From Isoetes taiwanensis (lineage: Eukaryota > Streptophyta > Lycopodiopsida > Isoetales > Isoetaceae): a DNA stretch of 64,000 nt. The translations under genes and the position numbers were made by a program. The stretch lies in NCBI GenBank assembly GCA_021234155.1, contig JAJEKV010000031.1:5064356-5128355 (forward strand), given 5' to 3'. Of this stretch, positions 33,986 through 44,735 are shown piece by piece; the stretch's first letter is position 1, and each line of letters starts with the position of its first letter. The notes beneath the pieces are model-generated. The model was not told where the DNA came from. It did not search any database and worked only from the letters and a program-made list of their open reading frames with translations.

Positions 33986-34889
33986 AGTAACCCACCTGAG
34001 CAACCTTGCCAAGGTTTGCAATAAGGGTCTTAGGATGATGATCATACATCCAACATGCTGCTGTATAGAAATGTTTCTTATCAGATTTACCAGATCCCCT
34101 TACGCCCCTCAGATGCAAAACTAATTTGAGATCCTCTTCTATGACTGTAATGCATAAGAATTTCTTTTTTACCATCAAGAATGGGAAGACCACTACCTGA
34201 TTTTAATACAGGCCCCTATTGCGCCAATCTGATCGACTCAAGCAGTAGCATTTCGCTCCTCTTCTCCTCCTGCACAAAGCCCATATGACGGTTTCATATC
34301 AGAAGCCTGGTTGGTATTTTTGGAAGCAGAAACAGAATAATAATCTAAAACGATCCAAGACAGAGAAAGAGGAGATGCGTTGGCTTACCCTACTTATGAT
34401 AGAAAAATGATAGAAAAATGCTGGATAACACCTTCGTCAAGCATCCATCAGACCTGGTTATGCAGCAGAATAGTCGGATTGCGCTAAGTCTGAGCCTCTT
34501 GTACCAATGCAAGACACTAACATTCACTGAAAGCAACAAATAGCCAGCAAATGGACGAAGATACAAGCTAAATGGTGCTTTTAGCAAATGCAAAGTGTCC
34601 ATTTCTATTCTTCCTTGCCTGCTCTGCAACCGCCTTCCTTAATCCACAGCCAAACCGCCGCCTGCAATCAAGGAAGCTAATACGAAAAAACCAAAACCCT
34701 GCTCTGATTTCCGGCCAAAAAAATGGACCCACGTTCAAATTTCCAGCGAAAAAAAATTGGCTTGTCTAGATTTCCTGTAAAACAAAAAAAAATAGACGGA
34801 CGGTGTTCCGTTAAAAATGGGTCAACACCTGTTTTTTCTTAAATTTTGTCGGACATATGCTTCTATTCCTTGGAATTTGCCAAACGGAG
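33382..34889. mobile_element. 1.5-kb TIR element inserted in GDSL exon 5
   Basis: The direct repeat GTCTGTTA flanks it (33374-33381 and 34890-34897), an 8-bp target-site duplication. The ends are inverted: CTCCATTCGGGAA on the left (CTCCGTTCGGGAA in the unit 1 copy at 18827) and CTCCGTTTGGCAA on the right strand, 10 to 11 of 13 bases matching. No transposase is visible. An 8-bp duplication is typical of hAT-type elements, but the ends do not identify a family. It carries a DUF2828 fragment in antisense to GDSL, making it a gene-fragment carrier. Together with one target copy it begins GT and ends AG (see findings). Confidence 0.7.
33735..34193 (-). pseudogene. DUF2828 / vWA-type protein fragment
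   Basis: The minus strand encodes about 150 residues including LKLVLHLRGVRGSGKSDKK, FYTAACWMYDHHPKTL and GKVAQVGYYKDLL, then a highly charged stretch, ETKREERKQNKKF. This resembles the DUF2828 family of plant and fungal proteins of unknown function, which carry a C-terminal von Willebrand A-like part. Only a central piece is present. Shorter copies, ending at the LQGPEETDRKIQ segment, are in units 1, 2 and 4 (19000-19330, 20683-21030, 31931-32275). Identification rests on recalled family features only. Confidence 0.65.
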
Positions 34890-35065
34890 GTCTGTTATTG
34901 TGTTTGTTTCCAGACATGGCTTGTAGCAATGCTGAGACATATCTGCGGTGGGATGAGTTCAACCCTACAGAACGAGCTAATGAGGTGGTTGCCCGGGCAA
35001 TCTGGATGGGCCAAGATGGAGAAATATGCGAGCCTATGAATCTCAAATCTCTAGCATCTCTCTAG
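34890..35065 (+). CDS. GDSL esterase/lipase, last exon
   Basis: In frame it reads (G)LLLCLFPDMACSNAE, then YLRWDEFNPTERANEVVARAIW, and ends with a stop at 35065. This is the C-terminal block V of the GDSL family and joins perfectly to GRFEG of exon 5 (codon GGT split as G|GT). The family has Asp-x-x-His-Pro here. This copy has WDEFNP: the catalytic His is Asn (codon AAC, 34961-34963), one base from CAC. With that change and the missing middle segment, the protein would probably not be an active hydrolase, so the locus may be a pseudogene. Confidence 0.85.
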
Positions 35066-36162
35066 TTTACAATAGAGAATGACCATATTATAACATGTGT
35101 CCTCCTTTTTGAAAACCTCCAGCACTACTGAAGTCGCATTCTTATACGTACAAAGTTTACAGCTTTAGGCTTGTTGAAGAATTAATGAATTTACATGAGC
35201 TGGAGTGCCGTTCTCTTTGTGTTGTTTTAAGGTTGCCTAAAAGAAAAGAAGAAAGAGATGAATGCCACCATTCCTTAGAATCAACAACAATTAATAAAAT
35301 CAAGGGTGCAAGTAAGTAATATCTACTCATAAAATATGACTACCTTCCTAATCAAAACACCAAAAAAAAGATTTTGGGCTGAAAATAATCTTACACCACT
35401 CTATATCAACGCCGCTCCTCGTTCTTGTCCTTTTGCCCTGGGATTGGTAGGTATTAGGTACGGAATGTGGGGGGTGACCGATGATATCACATTGCTCCCC
35501 TGCGCTTATCGTGATCCAAACTCGGGTGCTCGAAAGATTTTCGTGTTTCTCTATCTTGATGTGTTAAGAATCCTCTTAGGTTCTAGTGTCTCTTCATTTC
35601 CTTCAACAATAGGAGGATCTGCATAGTCTATTTTCTGCAAAACCTTAGAATACTTTTCACCACAAGGATTCATGTGCAAATACGGGGTATATGAAGGGAC
35701 ATTGTTGGAGCTTAAACTAGGAAAACATGTCATTTTGTATTTGATGTTACTCCACACTAGAGAAATGTACTCTATAAGGTTGATAATGATTGCTCTTATG
35801 ATAATTTTTCAGAAAGTGTAAGTAGTTCCTATACTGATGATATCGATGGCAACTTATGATTATGATATGTTATTTTGTTCGTCTCACGGAACTACTAGAT
35901 CTCAATAGACGTAAAAAACACTTCATACACTCTCTCCCTTCTTGGAGAAGTTGTTGGTAGTTTTCTAACAGAAGTAGTTGATACAGAACTGTGTTAGAGG
36001 CTATAAAAACATTTTAGATGATTATGAAACATTTATGAGTGAGGAGGCCTTCCGGACAGAGAAAGATGCTGTATGCTTTTTAGGTGACCAATCCTAGAAT
36101 GTAATGAACAAATGCCATAGACCTGATGGTCTAGTAGACAAAAAATGATACACCTTCATTTC
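35066..36162. other. Downstream of GDSL, no gene recognised
   Basis: This includes the GDSL 3' flank. An open frame at 35336-35626 (96 codons) has no similarity I recognise. The rest is AT-rich without clear repeats. Confidence 0.45.
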
Positions 36163-36228
36163 TTCCCTCCTTCCCTCCCTCCCTCCCTCCCTCCGTCCCT
36201 CGCTCGCTCGCTCCCTCCCTCCCTTCCG
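36163..36228 (+). repeat. CCCT-type microsatellite
   Basis: A run of TCCC/CCCT units with CGCT variants in the middle, directly before the LINE fragment. Confidence 0.9.
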
Positions 36229-36234
36229 ATGCGA

Positions 36235-36630
36235 GGAGGAGATGGAGTGCAACTTGCAGGCTATGCAATTCTTCTACTGCTATATGCTGATGACATTCTG
36301 TTGCGATGAAGAATTAAAAAGGCGATGCAAAGACACTTAGACACGTTAACAACATTTTGTCATGCAACAGGAATGATAGTTAATTTGGGGAAGACCAAGA
36401 TAGTGCTTTTTGGAACCAATTTGAATAACAACTATGCATTCTCTTACAAGGGAAAACAAGTAGAGATTACTAGCTCATACAAATATGTGTGCTTCCATAT
36501 GACCATCTGTCTGTGGGTGATAACCATACTCATGGAAAGCTTGGCCTATATAGTGCTAAAGAAGTCTGTCCAAAAAGCACTAAACTTGGTGTCTACATAT
36601 GATATAATCGTCCTTGGCATACCATGAATT
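36235..36630 (+). pseudogene. LINE reverse transcriptase fragment, part 1 (YADD)
   Basis: It encodes GVQLAGYAILLLLYADDILL, the catalytic YADD box of non-LTR reverse transcriptase. After an in-frame stop comes MQRHLDTLTTFCHATGMIVN and KTKIVLFG. This is the part missing from the LINE at 60423 because that copy is interrupted. It continues at 37290 after a gypsy fragment. Confidence 0.85.
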
Positions 36631-36639
36631 CAGAAAATC

Positions 36640-37289
36640 TCTTTCATGAAGCGATATGATGTATCCATTGTAGTGTCCGTGGTTTGACACGGCACAAAGC
36701 GTGCCATCTTGGAGAGCTTATCAACCACCACCATCAAGGCATCATGTCCCCTTAAAATTCATTGAAGACCTATTATGAAATCCACAGTAATGACTTCCCA
36801 CTCAGCATTTGAGACATCCAAAGGTTCCTGGCCCACGCAACTGCTTGGCCTTTATTTGCTGGCATTCCTTGGCAATATGCTTCTTCATGCCAGTCTTTAT
36901 GAACCCAGCATGTCCGGCTACTGGACCATTATGTGTATCATGGAAAGTAAGCTTTCTTACTCTTGATGATTCTAGAATAGATAACTTATTTCTATAATAT
37001 AGAAGGTTACCTTCATTCTTGTAATGCCTAAAGGTGTCACCTTATTTGTTCTCGCCTCCTTAGACAAACTATACCACACTTCCTTAAACACTGGATAATT
37101 GGGAATAGCTTGCTCAATTGTCCTGCCAAACTCACTTGTAAGGGTTGAAATAGCAATACAATGAGTTTTGATAATCAATGAATGGCAGAATAGGGCATCA
37201 ACAACAACGTTATGTTTTTCCGGCTCATAGACCACTTCAAAGTCATACTTCTTAAGAAACACCATCTATCTCCTTTTTCAAAGATTAAG
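36640..37289 (-). pseudogene. Ty3/gypsy fragment nested in the LINE
   Basis: This is a longer version of the fragment in the composite units. On the minus strand it runs from FLKKYDFEVVYEPEKHN (37265), through the HHCC finger, to the integrase core start, VVVDKLSKMARFVPC (about 36740-36690). It has stops and a small deletion (GHDTF lost near 37040). It splits the LINE fragment in two. Confidence 0.85.
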
Positions 37290-37830
37290 GTGAGGCTGAG
37301 TGAAAATATACTGGTGGCTCTAATGACGGATATCCAATTGGAAGCATTGCCAAGGAGATCTTTATAAACAAACATTATAAAAGAAATCGAACAATCGAGC
37401 AAAGGATCAATGGGGGATCAAAAGCACTATTTGCTATGCAAAAGAAATGCCTAAAGGTAGACATCTGAAATTTCAAATTAAGAAAGGTGTTGTTTAAGAT
37501 ACTAGTGCAAGCATTGATGCTATATGACTGAGAGGTTTAGGAGCCTCGGCTATCACTAGAACCTTGGCAAAAAGTAGAAAGGGTGCAAAAAAGTTTTCTA
37601 CACATCGACCTTGGGGTCAAAATGCAGACACCACATGACATGATGTTGGCTGAGTGCGATGTGGTGCGATTAGAGTATGAAGCCCAATGTCACTTTCTAA
37701 TATACCTTATGGAAGAAGATAGTTATCCTAGATTGGCACTGAAGGCGACAATAGATAAAAGGTGGTATGCAGATGGAATGATTTGATTACAAAAATGGGA
37801 TACACAACAGGAGAAAGGCCATTTAGCGAC
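37290..37830 (+). pseudogene. LINE reverse transcriptase fragment, part 2 (C-terminal region)
   Basis: It contains GGSKALFAMQKKC, then VERVQKSFLHIDLGVKMQTP and MLAECDVVRLEYEAQ, typical of the region after the RT domain in plant and animal LINEs. It is broken by stops and frameshifts. With 36235-36630 it forms one decayed LINE 3' portion. Confidence 0.75.
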
Positions 37831-37859
37831 ATCTGTAGCGACGTCTGGGTCACATCCAT

Positions 37860-38095
37860 GCGACGCCTGACCACGTGACACAGACGTGACGCAGACGTCG
37901 CTGGAGACACGTCGCATGCAACGTGGTATTAGACGTCGCATGCGACGTATATAGACATATACAAACGTCGCATGCGACATATATTAGACGTCGCAGCCAC
38001 GTGTAATATTTATAAAAAATCCACTTGTAATAAAAAATCCACGTGTCATAAAAAATCCACGTGTAATAAAAAAATCCACGTGTAACAGAGCTCAT
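37860..38095 (+). repeat. Palindromic CGCATGCG repeats and CACGTG tandem repeats
   Basis: ACGTCGCATGCGACGT (37933-37948) is a perfect 16-bp palindrome with partial copies on both sides (37912-37925, 37964-37978). Next, an 18-19-bp unit AAAAAATCCACGTGTAAT recurs at 37997, 38021 (one base changed), 38039, 38057 and 38076, giving four perfect CACGTG G-boxes. It lies immediately before the Helitron replicase remnant. Confidence 0.9.
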
Positions 38096-38099
38096 TAGA

Positions 38100-39104
38100 A
38101 TGTCCCCTCAACAAACGCCAGATATGGTGGCATGTAACCCCTCTTATCAGGTGCCTCAAATCGAGAATGATTCTCGAAAGAGAAAACGCTTGCAACGCAT
38201 AAAGAAGGCAAAGCATACAGCCTTGAGGTTAGTATATGACAATGATGTTGGTCAATCGTCCATTCCAACAACAACTGTAGCGGATCAGCAAAATGTTGAT
38301 GCTCATTTGATGGCTTTGAAATACGAATTTCATTGAGAAAACCAAGAGGTTTTGGCAGAAGGACTCCATGAAACAGTGGAAAATGTTGACCTGCAAATAG
38401 GGCTCACGACAATGCCTAAGCAATTGACAGCAAATATTGGTTCGTATGATACTCCTGCAAGTGAAACTAACTCGGAGAGAAAGAGGCATGTGCAGCGTAG
38501 AGCAAAGGCAAAGGTTCGAGCTTTAAGAATTGAAGACAGAGTTGCAGATCCAGTTGAACATCCTACTAGTAAAAGTGGCTTCAACAAGATTGTATGGACG
38601 CATATCTTCCAGTTAAAAAGACTTGCCGAGCATGTGCTGATGGAAACATTCAGCTGCCATTGATTCCAGAACCACCACAGACATTGTTTGAGATATATAC
38701 GAGGAACGATAGCTTGGGTGACCACTTTCGGACGAACATTAGAAAGTACAATAATATATTCTCATTTGCCTCGGTTGGCGTGAAAATTGATGAGACACTG
38801 GCAAATGCTATTGGTGGGGCTTATACTTTTGGGGTCAATGGCCGTATGTGCCATAAGATGGAAATGCTATTGCCACCGCAAGGGCATCAAGAGCATGCAA
38901 AATTTGCACAAATATACATCATGGATGTTGATGACATGCAAGTTGAACGTAGGATCCCTTTTTGATGGATTGAGGCAGGAAATTGTGGTGCAGTTGCAGG
39001 CCCTTATGACAGAGCTCAATCCATTTGTTAGCATAGAAATCTTAGAGCTTTATCAAGCTGGCCACATTGCCCAAAAGAAACAACCTTACAAAATGCAACA
39101 TTGA
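38100..39104 (+). pseudogene. Helitron replicase/helicase N-terminal remnant
   Basis: The N-terminal stretch (38100-38336) is basic (NDSRKRKRLQRIKKAK). It is followed in the same frame, after one stop, by ERKRHVQRRAKAKVRALR. A frameshift near 38600 leads to YNNIFSFASVGVKIDETLA, GGAYTFGVNGRMCHKMEMLL, PPQGH and KFAQIYIMDVDD, the conserved Helitron-like N domain. Another shift gives LNPFVSI. The HUH nuclease and helicase parts are missing. Rolling-circle transposons of this type have therefore been active in this genome. Confidence 0.85.
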
Positions 39105-39596
39105 AATAGATTCCCATCTTGCAGAAATATGTAACTCTGATACCAAACAAGAAGAAGTCTTAGTCTGGATTATCCAAACATGTAGATAAAATTATTGACA
39201 TGCTATAAGGGGTACTTATATCTCCAAGAACAGTACTTGCAAATGACAAATTTCAAACAGAGTTGTTTCACAAATCAGTGCCACATTGAAGACATGTTGC
39301 AAGAGCACAAACGTTTCACTGCCACATTGAAGACATGTTGCAAGAGCACAAAAGTTTCAATATACCAGGTAAATGTACAAAAACATTGAAGGCATGTTGC
39401 AAGAGCACAAAACTTTCATTGTACCATGTAATGTACAAAAGGCAATGCAAATCCGTGCATTGTAGTTAGTGGCATTACAAACCTGTATGTACAAAATTCC
39501 ATGCATATCCATGCATTGTAGTTAGTGGCATTCCAAATCTGTGTATATAAAATACAATGTATATCCATGCACAATAGCTAGTTGGCCATGCTCGTG
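39105..39596 (+). repeat. Short tandem repeats (41 and ~61 bp)
   Basis: CACATTGAAGACATGTTGC recurs at about 39281 and 39322, with a variant near 39385. CATGCATTGTAGTTAGTGGC-like units recur at about 39456 and 39512. No coding. Confidence 0.8.
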
Positions 39597-42500
39597 CCCC
39601 GGGGGGTTCACCTCTATGTAAAGGGGATATGGCATGTGCATTCCAGGGGTCGGGAGAAACCCCTCCGTATATGGCTCGCCCTCCATAGAAACCCCTATGT
39701 ATACAGTCTGGTGTTGGTGAAAAATAATACCTGATTCCATACTTTTACGCCTAGTCCAATCCCCATTGACCCTACCCTTAATCGTATTTTTACGTCAAGT
39801 ATATCACTAATGTAGCCTACCCTCTACCTTATATTTACATTCAACCTCTAAATTTTGCAAGCTCCACAAGGTTGGTTGCATACCAATGCTTGACCCAAAT
39901 GCTTAGCAGTATTCTATGCTTGACCCAAACATGCTTAAAATTCAAGGCAATAGTTTAACTCAAGGTTTAGGGTTCAATGGTCCCTCTTAGTTCAATGGTG
40001 GTCACTCAAAAAAAAAAAGGGGAACACCAATGGTCCCTCTTACTCCAAACACTAACACTCGTTAGAGCTTGAGACTTTGTCTATCCTGGCATTACCCAGG
40101 CCCAAGCCACTAATCCTAGCATTAAAGAACCTAAGTACCAATATTAGCCTAAAAGCTCTTTGAGACTAAGACAAGCCTAATGGGAATCAAGTCTTTGATA
40201 CCAAACTAAGCTTATCCTTTGTCGTAAAAAGACGAGGCATGATCCTTATGATAGTATATTGATTAAGCCAATGAGCATGCAGAATGTTCCCATCCAATAG
40301 CATTTATTTAACCATTTTATTCTATCCAGATTCACACTTAACTTAGCATGAATTAATTGCTAAAATGATGATGTTTCCAAAGAAAATACAATGAGTTACA
40401 AATCGTTCATATTAGCATTTTATATAAGACCAAGGGCCATATATACATAATATATGTATATGTTTTTAAAACATGACAGTCTTGAATACCATGAGTGCGC
40501 AACTTTATCTACGGCTAGAGATAAATTATCAAAACTATCCTAAACTTAGATAGCAATTTCTCCACAAGGAAAATTCAACTTTCAGCAGTAAAATTTCTTC
40601 TAGAGAGCTAGCTGGATTAAACCTTTCTGCTAGTACTTTTTTCAGAAAAGGTTTGTCAACTTAGAAGTCCTCATCTTGATTTACTGCCAGTACTCAACAA
40701 TTTTGCAGTACTATAGAACCCAATGAGCAACCTTTTATAATACAGTTTAACCTCAGCATTTACCACAGCCAAATCCTTTTATCATATTTAAAACTGCCTG
40801 TTGTTTTCACTGGTTGTTAGCATCTGAGAAACAAAGATGAAACTCCAAAGATAAGAAAAAGCATGTGCTCCAGACTAAGCATGAACATAATATCTCCATA
40901 ACCTCCATGATCTGGATTTTTTGGGGGAAACTACCTTGATATAGAAATAAAACTAAGGAATGAAGAGATAACAAGACACGAATATGCCTAAATTAGATAT
41001 GGCAAGGATTCTCCTACGATAAGCATTAAGATACTCGGTGCAAGCACTTCTTTCAACAGTTTAGAAGGCCTAAGCATCTAGACTTGGATCTCTATTGCAA
41101 ACATTTCTAGTCTGTTATCATAAAACAGAAAATTTGAAGTGCAACAACTATGTTAGATCAATAATTTCTATCTTGTACAAAGAAAAGAAACCATATGTAA
41201 GAACCTGATAGACTATGCTCCAATAGTATTTATGATGTTCTTGTACTGTGGACGAATTGTACTCCGTTGATCCCAAATCAAGTTTACCTTCAATATTGAA
41301 GGGCTGAGACCTGCGTATGAGCAGAACATTCTTGCAAAGCTTCAAATCCTTCCAGATCAAAGACATGCCTACTGAAGATCCAATCTTTGATTCTGTATCA
41401 GGTCGCTAATGCACTGAAGCTCCAAGAGTCATTTATGCAGCAAGTAGGCACCATAGCATACCGTCACCATAATATCAACACAACAAGAAACAATAGAAAA
41501 TAGAAGCCTGACCTGCATGGCAAGCTTGTTTCCTGCATGTGAATCTCCATTGATGACATTAAATGCAGGTATTGGCAGGACGAGTTTTGTGTTTCCCGCA
41601 AGATTTGCTATATGCTGGCATGACGAAATAGTTCAGCATCATAAGTTTCATATAAAATTCAAAATAATTTACAAATGACTATGCTATCTTTGGAGCCCAT
41701 ATTTAACGGTAAATTAGTTAGATGTCGTTCTCGATCTAAAAATAAATCAATGAAACAAAGCTCAAACAAATAGATCCAAGTTCATGATAAGCAATTAACA
41801 CGGTAGGAATTTTGTTTGATACCCGGTAAAGTGGAATTTTGTTTATAGCTGCCCTTGACTCTACAAATGGCTAGAAACACTTTGCTAAGATGGCATTGGC
41901 ACCTTGGCTAAGAAAGAACATCAAACAATAAGCTTCGGGATACTAACATTACAAATTCACATAACCACCATTATTCAAAGCCTACCTTTTGCTTGCACCA
42001 CCCCCACTCATTTTGAGTGCCATCTAATTCATGAACTATTAAGTTATCAAGTCCAACTTGATCATTTGGGGTCTGCATGTGCACAAAGCGTAAACATGAT
42101 CATTATCTATTGCCATTTCATAAACACGTAGAAGAACATAGATTTGATTCTTGAATCATGGACAATAAAAGAACTAGCTGCAAATTTTATCTTATATAGC
42201 GAAGCAAATTAAGATACACGCATGAAAATGTGCGATATAAAATATCCAAAGAACACAAGAAAACATATTTGGAAAAAGTGGACTAGAGAGATAATATAAT
42301 TTTGGAAGAATCAGAGTACATTTTTGCTTGGCACATGAAGAACGCATAATGACACCACATACAACAATAATAAGCAATTTTCCAAATAAAATCAGTGGGT
42401 CTCCTATAATTGTCCTTTGCATCTATTCTTAATCGTTGGCTATTATGAGTGAAATCATGAGTTCAATGAGCGGCAATAATTTGTGCCCTTCATGGCCACT

Positions 42501-43445
42501 ATAATATAGGTGTTCTGAAATTGTAGAAGATATTTAGAAAATAAAAGATCTAAATGAAGATATGCATTAAATTCCGACCTATCGTTATTGTTGATATATT
42601 TGAGGATGGTTTCGGGCACTTGAGAAAGCTAATGAATACAACATAGTATAAACTTTAGTAGAGAGTTTGATTGATGGTATTTCTTCAGTTGTTTGCTGAT
42701 ATATGCAAAGACCAATTCTATAAATTGCAATACAGCAACCAGTAAAGTCCCAAGCGCAACAGAACCAAGATGATAGCAGAATGCCCTTTTCATTGATACT
42801 AGAACTGGAAATGAAAAGACAGAATGTCCACGATACCAATAATACATAGAAACAGCTCCTGAAGAAATACCCTTGATCTTTCATAAATTTAGAATTGAAA
42901 TAAAATCCCATATGTCTGCTCTTACTGAGCCACGAAAATTGAATAGAAGTTTGAGACTTAAAACTGTAAAATGGGCATTGTTGAATATCTAAGCAGCAAA
43001 ATAAGATACCTGGCTCTTTCTGAAGCGAATCAGACCAATGTCTCTTGTAGCTTTAAGGGCAAGATTTGCTGAAAACCTTGATTCTGGAGCCGAGCTACCT
43101 ACTTTCTTAGTCCCTTAACAAGCAAATGCTTACGCGTGCTAGAATTTTCAGACCTAAAAAAACTCGATATCAAGGCAAATAGGTCAACTCGATATGCAGA
43201 CCCAAAAAACTTGTAGAAACGGCCGAAATGGAGGCATGGCAAACCAGCAAAGCATCTAAGCCCGTTAACGTATTTCTAAGTGCATACCCCTGCAGGAAAA
43301 CCGCTCCTCAAACCGTGGAAATACAGCTCCTCCGGCGCCAAAACATGGGAGACACCTTAGGTATATGTACTTCAAAAACTCGAAAAAACCCCTTGATCGC
43401 CCATGCACATGTTTTATACGGAAAAAAGAGGTGAACCCCCCGGGG
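39597..43445. mobile_element. 3.85-kb TIR element carrying enolase exons
   Basis: Both ends carry the 19-bp perfect inverted repeat CCCCGGGGGGTTCACCTCT (39597-39615 and complement 43427-43445). CTCGTG is present outside each end (39591-39596 and 43446-43451) as a 6-bp direct repeat. CATGTGCAT about 15 bp further in is also inverted (39633, 43403). No transposase is recognised. The interior carries enolase exons on the minus strand. A 6-bp duplication does not point to a particular superfamily. The rest of the interior (39616-41500 and 42080-43426) shows no recognised feature. Confidence 0.75.
41513..42072 (-). pseudogene. Enolase pseudogene (three exons, introns kept)
   Basis: The exons follow enolase order on the minus strand. 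Exon a (42072-41986, after TGCAG and before GTAGG) encodes [17 protein letters not shown] and [11 protein letters not shown]. Exon b (41907-41823) is decayed: GANAILA and NKIPLYR are clear, but the middle is out of frame. Exon c (41614-41513, between CCAG and GTCAGG) encodes [18 protein letters not shown], then [16 protein letters not shown], where the family has GGSHAGN. Enolase (2-phosphoglycerate to phosphoenolpyruvate, glycolysis) needs much more than these ~90 residues. Earlier and later exons were not convincingly found. It looks captured by the TIR element as genomic DNA, introns included. Confidence 0.85.
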
Positions 43446-43451
43446 CTCGTG

Positions 43452-43985
43452 CCATTGTAGAACACATTCAAAGGCCTATTCCTTCTTATCCAAAGTTCCT
43501 CTACTATATTGCGGCTTGCTCAAACTCATCATCAGATGGAATGCTGGCAGCAAGGATAGGAATATTAGGTGCTTACCAAAAGGCAATTTTGGTAATAATA
43601 GATCAAAATCTATTTACCCAATCATGAAAGCTTGAATATGTAGCATTATAACAGGGTTTTTTTTTTCTGTTTTTGTACTGTTTTCTCTAAGGTTTTCATA
43701 TGATTTGGTGGCCGTATTCATCCAGGTGTACTAAATAGTATTTCTAGAGTGCACCCTTTTATTAGCCGTTGGTTTTAGAAAAGGGGGCAAATCCTGTGGT
43801 GGATATCCTCCCATTATTTTTAGGGTTCAACTTGTTAACAGGTAAGATATATTATGGCACTGTAGAGTTTTTCTTTTTCTGGCTTTAAGCCAATGAGAAT
43901 TTCCTGCCATGCTTGTTAGACGGATAAAAGCTAAAAAAGCTTTACGTCAATGACGGTGATAATTTGCGAAGTCAGCACTGTCCGT
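43452..43985. other. No feature recognised
   Basis: Ordinary AT-rich sequence with a poly-T run near 43656 and no coding similarity. Confidence 0.5.
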
Positions 43986-43990
43986 TCATA

Positions 43991-44440
43991 CCATGGTTGC
44001 CCTAAAGGTTGCAGATAGATGGCAATTTGCACTCCAGTGTTGGAACGACTGGAGCTTCGCAAAGAACAGGTAAATTCCATGCTTTCGATTCCATGCAAAT
44101 AATTTAAGTAATGCAAATAACAAATTTATGCTTTCAGTTTCAAATTTCCATCCATGAATGCCCTGCAACCCTTTACGGTTTAAATGGAATTGATTCCGTC
44201 ATCTGATACGAAATAAGCTTTCTTGCATGGTTGCCCTAAAGGTTGCAGATAGATGGCAATTTGCACTCCAGTGTTGGAACAGCTGGAGCTTCTCAAAGAA
44301 CGTGTAAATTCCATGCAAATAATTTAAGTAATGCATTTTACAAATTTATGCTTTTAGTTTCAAATTTCCATCCATGAATGCCCTGCAACCCTTTACGGTT
44401 TAAATGGAATTGATTTCGTCATTTGATCTTTGTCCTTCCT
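43991..44440 (+). repeat. 236-bp tandem duplication
   Basis: GGTTGCCCTAAAGGTTGCAG starts at about 43993 and again at about 44229. The copies share GGCAATTTGCACTCCAGTG, CCATGAATGCCCTGCAACCC and TACGGTTTAAATGGAATTG. The second copy lacks a short segment. It is immediately upstream of ABCC exon sequence and may include a duplicated exon, but I could not confirm the frame. Confidence 0.85.
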
Positions 44441-44461
44441 TGGGTCATAAGAACTGAAGTT

Positions 44462-44735
44462 TAAATCATGCCTTGTCATTACGGTAGCACATAGAATCCC
44501 CACCGTCATTGGCAATGGCAAAGTATTAGCCTAATCGATGGTAAGTCAAGCACAAATGCTTTAAGTACGATATGTGTTTCAAATTAGAAGTCCTGACCTG
44601 TTGTAACTTGCAGGTTTTCTTGCTGAATATGATAAGCCGGAAGTGCTGCTTCAAAATCGGGACTCCTTGTTCTCGAAGCTAGTGGCTTTGTTAAATAAGA
44701 GACTAGAAGGAAAGGTTCAGCAGAAGTATCTATGG
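44462..44735 (+). pseudogene. ABCC (MRP-like) transporter C-terminal pseudogene
   Basis: Exon A (to 44540, before GTAAGT) encodes FKSCLVITVAHRIPTVI, then KVLA and a stop. This matches the H-loop region of ABCC nucleotide-binding domain 2. Exon B (from 44614 after TTGCAG) gives FLAEYDKPEVLLQNRDSLF, then SKLV, the family's C-terminal end. The frame before exon A (RTE...FKS) is shifted by one base. ABCC proteins pump conjugates into the vacuole. Only the final ~60 residues remain, and the rest of the gene is absent. Confidence 0.8.

Noticed and set aside
18827-34889. Treating the whole 16-kb stretch as one transposon
   Set aside because: The same left end occurs in unit 5 at 33382, so the simplest element is 1.5 kb. 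The rest is explained by later duplication and insertion.
43993-44060. Possible ABCC exon in the 236-bp duplication (VLERLELRKEQ)
   Set aside because: The similarity is short, stops flank it, and the frame does not connect with the ABCC exons downstream.
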